Positions 34,686 through 41,621 of a DNA stretch of 64,000 nucleotides are shown here, piece after piece (positions within the stretch are counted from its first letter, which is position 1; each line of letters begins with the position of its first letter). Source of the stretch: an uncultured Prevotellaceae bacterium (GTDB taxonomy: Bacteria > Bacteroidota > Bacteroidia > Bacteroidales > Bacteroidaceae); the NCBI GenBank assembly GCA_937877605.1, contig CALFJA010000076.1, positions 93,397 through 157,396 of the forward strand, read 5' to 3'. Position numbers and translations under genes: made by a program. The notes under the pieces are model-generated. The model saw only the letters and a program-made list of their open reading frames with translations, was not told the origin of the DNA and did not search any database.

Positions 34686-36020
34686 ATGAATTCTCTATTC
34701 AAATATTTTCCGCACACAGAGGAAGACCTCCAGGAAATGCTGGCCGCGTGTGGGGTGTCGTCGCTGGACGAACTCTACAGCGATGTGCCCGACAGCATCC
34801 GCTTCAAGGGCGACTATGAACTGCCCGACGCACTGAGCGAGCACGAACTGCGCAGGCAGTTCGACAAAATGCAGTCGCTGAACATTCCGCTGACCTGCTT
34901 TGCCGGCGGCGGCATCTACGACCATTATGCCCCCTCGGTGGTGAAAAACCTGGTGCAACGCTCGGAATTCCTCACCTCCTACACCCCCTACCAGGCAGAA
35001 ATATCACAGGGAACCCTCCACTACATCTTCGAGTTCCAGTCGATGATGGCCGAACTGACAGGCATGGACATCTCCAATGCCTCGATGTACGACGGTGCCA
35101 CCGCCACGGCCGAGGCCGCCATGATGTCGGTGGCTGCAGCCAAGAAAGCCAACTGTGTGCTCATCAGCGACACCGTAGACCCCAAAACCATCCGCGTTGT
35201 GGAGACCTATGCCAAGTACCACGGCTTTGAACTGCAACGCATTGCTGCCAAGGACGGAGTGACGGACAAGGACAGCCTCCAGGCAAGACTGCAGGAGGGA
35301 GGTGTGGCCGGCGTCATCGTGCAGATGCCCAACTACTTCGGCATCGTGGAAGACTTCACCGGCATTGCCGAGATGGTGCACGAACAAAAGGCATTGCTCA
35401 CCATCAACAGCATCGCCTCCGACCTGGCCATGCTGAGAACGCCGGGCGAATGGGATGCCGACATTGCCGTGGGCGACGGACAGAGCCTGGGCATTCCCAT
35501 GTCGATGGGTGGTCCCGGCGTGGGATACATGTGCTGCACGGAGAAACTCATCCGTAAGATGCCGGGGCGCATCGTGGGCATGACCAAGGACAACCGCGGA
35601 CAACGGGCCTTCGTGCTGACCCTTCAGGCACGCGAACAGCACATCCGCCGACAGAAAGCCACCTCGAACATCTGCTCCAACCAGAGCCTGATGGCACTCT
35701 ATGTGACCATCTACCTCGCCGTGATGGGCAAGCAGGGACTGAAAGAAGTGGCCGAGAAATCATTTGCTGGAGCACACTACCTCTGCGACGAACTCGTCAA
35801 GACGGGAAAGTTCAAGCTGACCTATGACCAGCCGTTCTTCAACGAGTTCTGCCTCACCTACGACGGAGATGTGGACCAGATGCGCAAGGCCTGCGAAGAG
35901 GAAGGATTCCTCGCCGGCATCAAGATTGACAAGAACAAGGTAATGTTTGCCGTGACCGAGAAAAACACCGCCTCGGACATGGACAAAATGGTGGAAGTAA
36001 TTAAATCGATAAAGGAATAG
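34686..36020 (+). CDS. gcvPA: Glycine dehydrogenase (decarboxylating) subunit 1
   Basis: A 444-residue N-terminal half of the P protein, which as a heterotetramer with GcvPB decarboxylates glycine. FKYFPHTEEDLQEML and FAGGGIYDHYAPSVV, TPYQAEISQGTLHYIFEFQSM and SMYDGATATAEAAMM are strong family motifs. GDGQSLGIPMSMGGPGVGYM and QAREQHIRRQKATSNICSNQ follow. The PLP-binding Lys is in the partner subunit, as expected for split P proteins. The gene is 4 bp from gcvPB, indicating equal expression. Confidence 0.97.
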   Translation: MNSLFKYFPHTEEDLQEMLAACGVSSLDELYSDVPDSIRFKGDYELPDALSEHELRRQFDKMQSLNIPLTCFAGGGIYDHYAPSVVKNLVQRSEFLTSYTPYQAEISQGTLHYIFEFQSMMAELTGMDISNASMYDGATATAEAAMMSVAAAKKANCVLISDTVDPKTIRVVETYAKYHGFELQRIAAKDGVTDKDSLQARLQEGGVAGVIVQMPNYFGIVEDFTGIAEMVHEQKALLTINSIASDLAMLRTPGEWDADIAVGDGQSLGIPMSMGGPGVGYMCCTEKLIRKMPGRIVGMTKDNRGQRAFVLTLQAREQHIRRQKATSNICSNQSLMALYVTIYLAVMGKQGLKEVAEKSFAGAHYLCDELVKTGKFKLTYDQPFFNEFCLTYDGDVDQMRKACEEEGFLAGIKIDKNKVMFAVTEKNTASDMDKMVEVIKSIKE

Positions 36021-36024
36021 CACT

Positions 36025-37512
36025 ATGAACAACAAACTATATGGAAATCTGATTTTCGAGCTGTCGAAACCAGGACGCAAGGGCTATTCCCTGCCAAAGA
36101 CCGACTACAGCCATAGTAGTTCCGTACTACCTCCGTACTTGCTCCGGGGTAAAGACGCCGAACTTCCGGAGTGCGACGAACTGACCGTGGTACGCCACTA
36201 CACCAACCTCTCGCACAACAACTTCGGCGTGAACGACGGCTTCTATCCGCTGGGCAGCTGCACAATGAAGTACAATCCCCTCATCAACGAGGAAGTGGCG
36301 GCCCTGCCATCATTCAACGACCTCCATCCGGCACAGCCGGCGGAGACTTGCCTGCCGGCAATGGCACTCTACTACGACCTCCAGAGCATGCTGGCCGAAC
36401 TGACGGGACTGAGCGAATTCACACTCAATCCTTGCGCCGGAGCACACGGAGAGCTCACAGGACTCATGATTATCCGCGCCTACCACAACAGCCGCGGCGA
36501 CCAGAAGCGCATCAAGGTGCTCATCCCCGACTCTGCACACGGCACCAATCCCGCTTCAGCAGCTGTTTGTGGGCTCGAGGTTGTTGAAGTAAAGAGCCTC
36601 GACGACGGAACCGTCGATGTGGAAGACCTGCGCACCAAACTCAACGATGAGGTGGCAGCCATGATGATGACCAACCCGAACACGCTCGGTATCTTCGAGA
36701 AGAACATCCCCGAAATTGCCAAACTGGTGCACGAGTGCGGCGGACTGATGTACTACGACGGTGCCAACCTCAATCCGATGCTGGGCGTCTGCCGGCCGGG
36801 AGACATGGGATTCGATGTCATGCACATCAACCTGCACAAGACATTCTCCACCCCCCACGGCGGAGGAGGACCCGGTGCCGGCCCCGTAGGAGTGCGCAAG
36901 GGATTAGAACAGTTTCTCCCCACACCGAGAATCGTCTACAACGAGGACGACGAACTCGGGCTGGAAGTGCACACCGGCGACTACGAACAAGCACTGGGGA
37001 GCATCGGTAACTACTTCGGCAACTACAACGTGCTCATCAAGGCCTATGCCTACATACTTTCGCTGGGTCGCGAACATGTTAAATATGTAGGACCGCTGGC
37101 CACGCTGAATGCCAATTATATCAAGGAGAAGCTCAAAGACCTCTACGAACTTCCCATCGACGGCCATTGCATGCACGAGTTCGTCTTCGACGGGCTGAAG
37201 GACAAATCGACCGGCGTAACCACCATGGACATTGCAAAACGACTGCTGGACTACGGCTACCATGCCCCGACCATCTACTTCCCGCTGCTCTTCCACGAGT
37301 CGCTCATGATAGAGCCGACCGAGAACGAGTCGAAGGAGACCATCGACGGCTTCATAGAAGTGATGCGGAAGATAGCCCAGGAAGCCAAGGATGACTCGGA
37401 ACTGGTGAAGACCGCCCCGCACTTGACCCCCATCGGCCGCGTGGACGATGTACTTGCAGCCAAGCATCCCGTCACCACCTACCGGCAACTGAAAAACAAT
37501 CAGCCCGAATAA
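36025..37512 (+). CDS. gcvPB: Glycine dehydrogenase (decarboxylating) subunit 2
   Basis: A 495-residue PLP-dependent half of the split P protein. The cofactor lysine is in HINLHKTFSTPHGGGGPG (Lys about residue 272). FYPLGSCTMKYNP near residue 76, LNPCAGAHGELTGL, IPDSAHGTNPASAA and PTIYFPLLFHESLMIEPTE are conserved blocks. It is the last gene of the gcv operon and is followed at once by a terminator at 37517-37550. The length is typical for GcvPB. Confidence 0.97.
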   Translation: MNNKLYGNLIFELSKPGRKGYSLPKTDYSHSSSVLPPYLLRGKDAELPECDELTVVRHYTNLSHNNFGVNDGFYPLGSCTMKYNPLINEEVAALPSFNDLHPAQPAETCLPAMALYYDLQSMLAELTGLSEFTLNPCAGAHGELTGLMIIRAYHNSRGDQKRIKVLIPDSAHGTNPASAAVCGLEVVEVKSLDDGTVDVEDLRTKLNDEVAAMMMTNPNTLGIFEKNIPEIAKLVHECGGLMYYDGANLNPMLGVCRPGDMGFDVMHINLHKTFSTPHGGGGPGAGPVGVRKGLEQFLPTPRIVYNEDDELGLEVHTGDYEQALGSIGNYFGNYNVLIKAYAYILSLGREHVKYVGPLATLNANYIKEKLKDLYELPIDGHCMHEFVFDGLKDKSTGVTTMDIAKRLLDYGYHAPTIYFPLLFHESLMIEPTENESKETIDGFIEVMRKIAQEAKDDSELVKTAPHLTPIGRVDDVLAAKHPVTTYRQLKNNQPE

Positions 37513-37516
37513 AAGC

Positions 37517-37550
37517 AAAACAGCGCAGAGAACCCCTGCGCTGTTTTTAC
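37517..37550 (+). terminator. Rho-independent terminator of the gcv operon
   Basis: AAAACAGCGCAG (37517-37528) pairs perfectly with CTGCGCTGTTTT (37536-37547) around a seven-base loop, ending in a T-run. Confidence 0.92.
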
Positions 37551-37558
37551 TATTTTAC

Positions 37559-37720
37559 TATGAAATAACTACTACCGATGAAATTGGCGGAGCCACCGAC
37601 AACTACCCCTGGATACTTGCACGACAACCGGCACTCACCGCAGCACAAAAAGAGCGTATCATGGCAGAAGCACAACGCCGCGGCTACGACTTGGAACAAA
37701 TCATCTGGATAGAACAATAA
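37559..37720 (+). pseudogene. C-terminal remnant of a bacterial lipocalin (Blc-like)
   Basis: From 37559 an open stretch of 53 codons without a start reads YEITTTDEIGG, DNYPWILARQPAL, and ends GYDLEQIIWIEQ before TAA at 37718. In bacterial lipocalins (Blc family) the C-terminus has the same layout: a YLWIL(S/A)R strand, a helix of about 15 residues, then a GYD..LIW(V/I)xQ end. Only this last third is left; directly upstream is the gcv terminator, so there is no room for the N-terminal barrel. I conclude it is a decayed gene, cut off by a deletion or insertion. The reading is by eye and was not checked by alignment. Confidence 0.65.
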
Positions 37721-37802
37721 ACTGGTGGAGAAATAGTAGAACCAATATAATCTCCAACAGAAATTCATCCACGGAGGGGAATTGGCTCAAACAAGTAAAG
37801 AA

Positions 37803-37838
37803 ATCGACTCAAATCAACAAGAATTTGAGCCGATTTTA
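37803..37838 (+). terminator. Terminator-like hairpin after the lipocalin remnant
   Basis: ATCGACTCAAAT (37803-37814) and ATTTGAGCCGAT (37823-37834) pair with a single mismatch and are followed by TTTTAAT. It probably served the former lipocalin gene. Confidence 0.6.
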
Positions 37839-38012
37839 ATAAAACAAACAGCATAATTAAACCACCAAGCATCGAACTGCGGTATCTTAATCTACACTGA
37901 AAAATTAGGAACAAACATTTCCAAATAGAAAAATATGAGTATATTTACAACAACATTGTAATAATTGTTTAACTTGACATAAGGACATAGAGGAAGCGTT
38001 TGCTTCTACTGA

Positions 38013-38141
38013 GTTGTACTCCAGAAATCGCCAAAATAAGAAGTACTCAACAACAGTAGAATGCGAATGCTCTCACCTTAAACGGTGTGAGCTTCGCTGT
38101 TGTTTGAGTACGGGTGTTTGGCGATACCCTGGAGTAGCAAC
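38013..38141. repeat. Nested ~129 bp imperfect palindrome (mobile-repeat or structured RNA candidate)
   Basis: The left arm begins GTTGTACTCCAG, continues with ATCGCCAAA and GTACTCAACAACAG. The right arm, read on the other strand, has GTTGCTACTCCAG, ATCGCCAAA and GTACTCAAACAACAG in the same order. In the centre GCTCTCACC and GGTGTGAGC (38069-38092) form a hairpin extended by GCGAA/TTCGC. The whole can fold into one long stem with bulges. It lies in an otherwise gene-free gap (37721-38362). It could be a REP/MITE-like element or an RNA gene. An open frame across it is disregarded. Confidence 0.6.
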
Positions 38142-38330
38142 AGAGGTAGTTTCACACCTTTCTTTTTGCCCACTTGTCGCAAAAAGAAGAATTGGCAATG
38201 ATACCTGGAAATTAAACTTTCACAAGCCTTGCGGACAAGATTTGTTTATCTGCATCGAAGAATTCTTTTAGTTTTGCATCAACTATTAAAATATCACATG
38301 AAGGTGACTATTTCTTTAATACATTTTTTT

Positions 38331-38354
38331 CAAAGAATTATTAATTATTAAAAA
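38331..38354 (+). repeat. Direct repeat before the 63-residue gene (copy 1)
   Basis: The sequence CAAAGAATTATTAATTATTA plus AAAA occurs just before the start codon at 38363 and again at about 40101-40124 before the start codon at 40133. The second copy includes the last codons of the preceding gene. Confidence 0.6.
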
Positions 38355-38362
38355 AGAAGAAT

Positions 38363-38554
38363 ATGAGTTGTTTAGGTATCTTATTACCACTATTAGGATT
38401 AGTTGCATATGCCAATCATATTTGGTGGTTATTTTATTTAGCTGGTGGAATTGCCGCTGTCCTAGACATTATAGCCATTATCAATGGTGATCTTGGATGT
38501 TTTGGAGCAATTATCACTATCGTTTTTTGGGTTTTAGGTTACCAATTAAACTAA
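38363..38554 (+). CDS. Small membrane protein, unknown
   Basis: A 63-residue protein that is nearly all hydrophobic, with two membrane segments (about residues 4-18 and 24-60, the second long enough to be two). The ATG at 38363 follows an A-rich leader, the usual weak ribosome site in Bacteroidota. It is followed by another membrane protein gene after 20 bp. The pair and the following genes are A+T-rich relative to the gcv genes, as expected for accessory DNA. No family recognised. Confidence 0.55.
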   Translation: MSCLGILLPLLGLVAYANHIWWLFYLAGGIAAVLDIIAIINGDLGCFGAIITIVFWVLGYQLN

Positions 38555-38574
38555 TTATTATTGTAAAAAATATT

Positions 38575-38979
38575 ATGGACACGAAAAAATCAACTAAGCC
38601 TTATATTGTAAATATCATGTCAGGCTTTGCTTTAACGGGATTCTTCCTGCCATCATTATTTTCTTTTGTATTTGCTCTTCTTGCAAATATACTAGCCTAT
38701 AGATATATTGTTAAGAAGTATAAGACATCGCCCTCTGAAAAAGTTGAAAATAACAACGCAGACATAACGATGCTTTATATGTGCAAAGCAGCAGGAACTA
38801 TTCATCTGGCTATCGTACTTTGTGTAATTTTGAGTCTTGCAGGAAGAACGCAGGTATCTCCTTTTGTTCATACCTTACCTGCTATATTGTTGTTTCTCTT
38901 TACTCCCAGTCCCAGCGATGGGGTTAAAACAATGCAAGATATATACATCTATAAGCAGCGCAAACAAAACAATAAATAA
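38575..38979 (+). CDS. Small membrane protein, unknown
   Basis: A 134-residue protein from ATG 38575 (MDTKKSTKPYIVN). A longer frame starting at 38497 lies inside the preceding gene and is rejected. Two hydrophobic segments near residues 13-42 and two near residues 72-107 suggest four membrane passes, separated by a polar loop (KKYKTSPSEKVENNNAD). The C-terminus is basic. It lies in a run of accessory membrane-protein genes upstream of a DUF805 gene. I do not recognise a family. Confidence 0.55.
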   Translation: MDTKKSTKPYIVNIMSGFALTGFFLPSLFSFVFALLANILAYRYIVKKYKTSPSEKVENNNADITMLYMCKAAGTIHLAIVLCVILSLAGRTQVSPFVHTLPAILLFLFTPSPSDGVKTMQDIYIYKQRKQNNK

Positions 38980-39077
38980 AAAGAAGAAATTTTTCTACAA
39001 TTAGAGGTTACCTTTTACCCAATTTGTGTATAAAGGATAAAGAACAATAAAAATAAACAATTAAATTTTTTTGAATT

Positions 39078-39449
39078 ATGGTATCATTTATTGAATCAAT
39101 TGGAAATGGTTACAAGAACATGTTTGTAACAGATGAGTGTGCAACCCGAGCAGAATACTGGTGGTGGATAGTATATCAGTGGTGTGTAATTGGCTTATTA
39201 CGAGTTGTTTTTTACTTTGACGACATCTTGCTGTTTACTGTTTTATTGGGATTTGTCATTGCCCACATTCTTCCTAATTGCACATTAATAATCCGTCGAT
39301 TACACGATTCTGATCATTCTGGATGGAATATGTTATGGGGTTTGATACCATATCTGGGCATTCTTATACATCTGTATTTCATGTTGCTACCATCTAGTCC
39401 TTTATCTGACTGGAGAGATGATGATGAATATGAAACCTCAGAAGAATAG
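39078..39449 (+). CDS. DUF805 family membrane protein
   Basis: A 123-residue protein matching DUF805 (PF05656). The family layout is clear: an Arg-x-E-Y-W-W motif (RAEYWWWIVYQW, about residues 23-34) before the first helix, a central pair of helices, IIRRLHDSDHSGWNMLW near residue 74 (RRLHD-x3-SGW is the signature), and a last helix with IPYLGILIHLYFMLLPS. The acidic C-terminal tail (DWRDDDEYETSEE) faces the cytoplasm. Function is unknown; the family often sits with other small membrane proteins, as here. Confidence 0.85.
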   Translation: MVSFIESIGNGYKNMFVTDECATRAEYWWWIVYQWCVIGLLRVVFYFDDILLFTVLLGFVIAHILPNCTLIIRRLHDSDHSGWNMLWGLIPYLGILIHLYFMLLPSSPLSDWRDDDEYETSEE

Positions 39450-39475
39450 AAAAACAAACGAAAGATTATGTCAAC

Positions 39476-40114
39476 ATGAAAAGGGGTTTTATTATCATAG
39501 GCTTAATGTGTGTTGTTTGTGGGATTCGTGCCCAATCTACCATCTATACCTACAATGGGAAATGCAAAATAGAAATACCCAATAAACTGGAGCTTCAACA
39601 TTCAGAACTACATAGCGTAAAACACATAAATGCGCAAAATCAGAAGAAGCAAGTGCAGGTATCAACAAAATCAGGCCATATTACATTTCAGCAACTAGGC
39701 TTAAACGCCCAAACTAAAACAGCTCAGAATCAATACTGCCGAGTAATTCTTGAATACTTTCCTGCCAGCAAACAATCTCCAGTATATCAACGTGGCGAAA
39801 GAATTATTGTTGATCACGACCTTATTGTCCTCATTGGCGAAATTGCAAAAGATCAATGCAAGCAATCAAAAACACCATTATTAAAGTTCTTCAACATTGA
39901 AGAAACAACGATTAACGGATACCCTACAATTTACTATTCTTATCGGAGACAAGGGTGGGAAGGTAGACCTCCAGTAATTGTTAATGTTTTCTGGATATAC
40001 AACAAATATGAAAATGTCATATTAACATTCTCATATAGAGAATCTGAGCGAGCAAAATGGATTAATATTAGGGATTATCTTCTCAAATCTTTTAAATTCA
40101 CAAAGAATTATTAA
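39476..40114 (+). CDS. Secreted protein of unknown function
   Basis: A 212-residue protein with an N-terminal signal peptide (MKRGFIIIGLMCVVCGIRAQ, cleavage probably after A19). The mature part starts STIYTYNGKCKIEIPNKLEL and is rich in beta-forming and polar residues; it has no repeats and only one later Cys. The pattern (IEIPNKLEL, then FWIYNKYENVILTFSYR) recalls small periplasmic proteins related to DUF1795-type folds, but this is only an impression. Its stop codon lies within the second copy of the 24 bp direct repeat that also precedes the 63-residue gene. Unknown function. Confidence 0.6.
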   Translation: MKRGFIIIGLMCVVCGIRAQSTIYTYNGKCKIEIPNKLELQHSELHSVKHINAQNQKKQVQVSTKSGHITFQQLGLNAQTKTAQNQYCRVILEYFPASKQSPVYQRGERIIVDHDLIVLIGEIAKDQCKQSKTPLLKFFNIEETTINGYPTIYYSYRRQGWEGRPPVIVNVFWIYNKYENVILTFSYRESERAKWINIRDYLLKSFKFTKNY

Positions 40115-40124
40115 TTATTAAAAA
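40101..40124 (+). repeat. Direct repeat (copy 2), overlapping the end of the secreted protein gene
   Basis: Second copy of CAAAGAATTATTAATTATTA plus AAAA, here covering the codons for K-N-Y and the stop at 40112-40114. Copy 1 is at 38331-38354 in a non-coding position. Confidence 0.6.
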
Positions 40125-40132
40125 CTTAAAAT

Positions 40133-40358
40133 ATGAAATGGTATCTTTCTATCTTTTTCCTTATATATACCACATCCTCCTTTACGAGTGAAAAGACCTC
40201 GTCTAATGTATATATTTGCACTGGGGCAAAAGCATATAGTTATCACAAAAAACACAATTGTCGAGGACTAAATCGGTGCTCGGGGGGAAATAATATCCAT
40301 CTCTTTAGAAGAAGCCCAAGCATTAAAAAGACAACCTTGTAAAATCTGCTATCATTGA
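40133..40358 (+). pseudogene. Small secreted YHxxxC...CxxC protein, frameshifted at a G6 run
   Basis: From ATG 40133 a signal peptide (about residues 1-19) precedes NVYICTGAKAYSYHKKHNC and RGLNRCSG. The frame then runs over a run of six G (40282-40287) and reads unrelated residues to a stop at 40342. Removing one G restores EIISISLEEAQALKRQPCKICYH with a stop at 40356-40358, for a total of 74 residues. The restored protein matches the N-terminal part of the protein at 45222-45860 (YHKAKTC, ISTTKAKELGRHACVRCY). The restored frame is therefore real. The break could be a decayed gene, a phase-variable tract or a sequencing error. Confidence 0.75.
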
Positions 40359-40426
40359 ACATTAATAGTATCTAGTTTTTGTTCAATCGATTTTACATGT
40401 GCTAAACCAAAATATATAATCAGAGA

Positions 40427-40459
40427 TTTGGATTTAGTTGCCGTTGAATTGTATCTTTG
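40427..40459 (+). promoter_or_regulatory. Promoter of the 332-residue lipoprotein gene
   Basis: TTTG at 40427-40430 and TATCTTTG at 40452-40459 are separated by 21 bp, a textbook Bacteroidota promoter. The start codon at 40486 is 27 bp downstream, which supports that start over an upstream one at 40438 that overlaps the promoter. Confidence 0.8.
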
Positions 40460-40485
40460 TAGCTGTAAATGGAAGGATTAGTAAA

Positions 40486-41484
40486 ATGAAAAAATTATTT
40501 CCGATTATCATGCTCGGTTTGCTTACAATTATGAGTTGTCAGAAACAGGGGAAAGGCGCAACAGACAACAAGACAAAGAGCGATACTGCTGTCACGGAGA
40601 AGGCCGACAGCAACATAACTGCCTTATCAGACACCGCAGATGCAGATGACACAGAACCGTTACCTTTCATTGAAGAGCGTTTCATGTCTTTGGCGAACCA
40701 ATTATATGATATTCAAGTAAATCACGATGAATGGGAAGTAAAAAATAAAAAAAAGGAAGAAATTTTCACAAGAGCATTTACTAGGGCGCTCGTAGCCTTT
40801 TATAACAAACAAAACAAAGATAAAAAACTGTCTGACAGCCAGAAAGCAGCTCTCATGTTGAAAGAATTTAAAGCTGGTTTCCACCCCTATGAAGCAACTA
40901 CCACACTTGATATGAGTATTGCTGGCTGTCTCAGATATGGCATAGCCAGATACGAGGTTAATACTCTTACGGCCCAACTCGTGCAGAAGAATCCAGACTT
41001 GCAGTCCGAGATAAATGCATGGAATCACTTATATGAAAGTTTGGCCTCGTTTGTGAGCAGTGTTAGTTACCGGTGGTGGTTTGGAGGCAGTGGGGCTGGT
41101 GTTGCCTCGATAAGTGGAAGCATTCGCTTGAAAGAAGCAAGGCTGGCCGACTTAAGGGCTATGGAAAAAGGAAGGAAGGGGAAGGATAAAGGAACAAAGA
41201 CGAAAAATGTAAGTGAAAAGGATTTCCTCAAAGCAATGGAAAAGGCTAGCGGCGACCTTTCTGAAGACAAAGAATATTCTGAAACTCTTAGTGGCGAACA
41301 ATTAAAAGAGTATCGTAATCTGTTGAAAAGCATCAAGAAGGACAAGCAACAACTGCCACAAAGGCTGTCCGAATGGCTGAAGCAGAGACGGCAACTCAAG
41401 CTCAACAATACCAAGACTTTGCTGGACAAGCTAACAAAGGCTATTCTTGATACGGATCCACATGGACATAACTATGAAGAGTAG
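40486..41484 (+). CDS. Lipoprotein, unknown function
   Basis: A 332-residue lipoprotein from ATG 40486: signal MKKLFPIIMLGLLTIMSC with the acylated Cys at residue 18, then an acidic/threonine linker to about residue 60. The central part is helical (SLANQLYDIQVNHDEW, LVAFYNKQNKDKKLSDSQKAALMLKEF). A short aromatic and glycine-rich patch (YRWWFGGSGAGVAS) is at about residues 195-210. The C-terminal third is very rich in lysine and other charged residues. It has its own promoter and is followed by lpdA on the same strand, which has a separate promoter. No family recognised. Confidence 0.65.
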   Translation: MKKLFPIIMLGLLTIMSCQKQGKGATDNKTKSDTAVTEKADSNITALSDTADADDTEPLPFIEERFMSLANQLYDIQVNHDEWEVKNKKKEEIFTRAFTRALVAFYNKQNKDKKLSDSQKAALMLKEFKAGFHPYEATTTLDMSIAGCLRYGIARYEVNTLTAQLVQKNPDLQSEINAWNHLYESLASFVSSVSYRWWFGGSGAGVASISGSIRLKEARLADLRAMEKGRKGKDKGTKTKNVSEKDFLKAMEKASGDLSEDKEYSETLSGEQLKEYRNLLKSIKKDKQQLPQRLSEWLKQRRQLKLNNTKTLLDKLTKAILDTDPHGHNYEE

Positions 41485-41569
41485 TTGGTTGTTTAAGCCG
41501 TCGGCTCTTCTTCCGTCACGACTCGGCAGTGCTCGAATGTGATTCGGCCTGCACTCGCTGCTCCGTCAG

Positions 41570-41601
41570 TTTGGTTGTTTAGAAGAATACTACTACCTTT
41601 G
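41570..41601 (+). promoter_or_regulatory. Promoter of lpdA
   Basis: TTTG (41570-41573) and TACCTTTG (41594-41601) are spaced by 20 bp. The start codon is at 41622. Confidence 0.8.
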
Positions 41602-41621
41602 CAAAAGAAATCTACAACACC

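Noticed and set aside
38014..38271. 85-codon frame over the palindrome
   Set aside because: Starts with TTG, has no domain, and is explained by the inverted repeat lacking stops by chance.
41485..41569. Possible tRNA or riboswitch before lpdA
   Set aside because: GC-rich with CTCGG/CCGTC motifs, but no cloverleaf, T-loop (GTTCRANNC) or known aptamer pattern was found.
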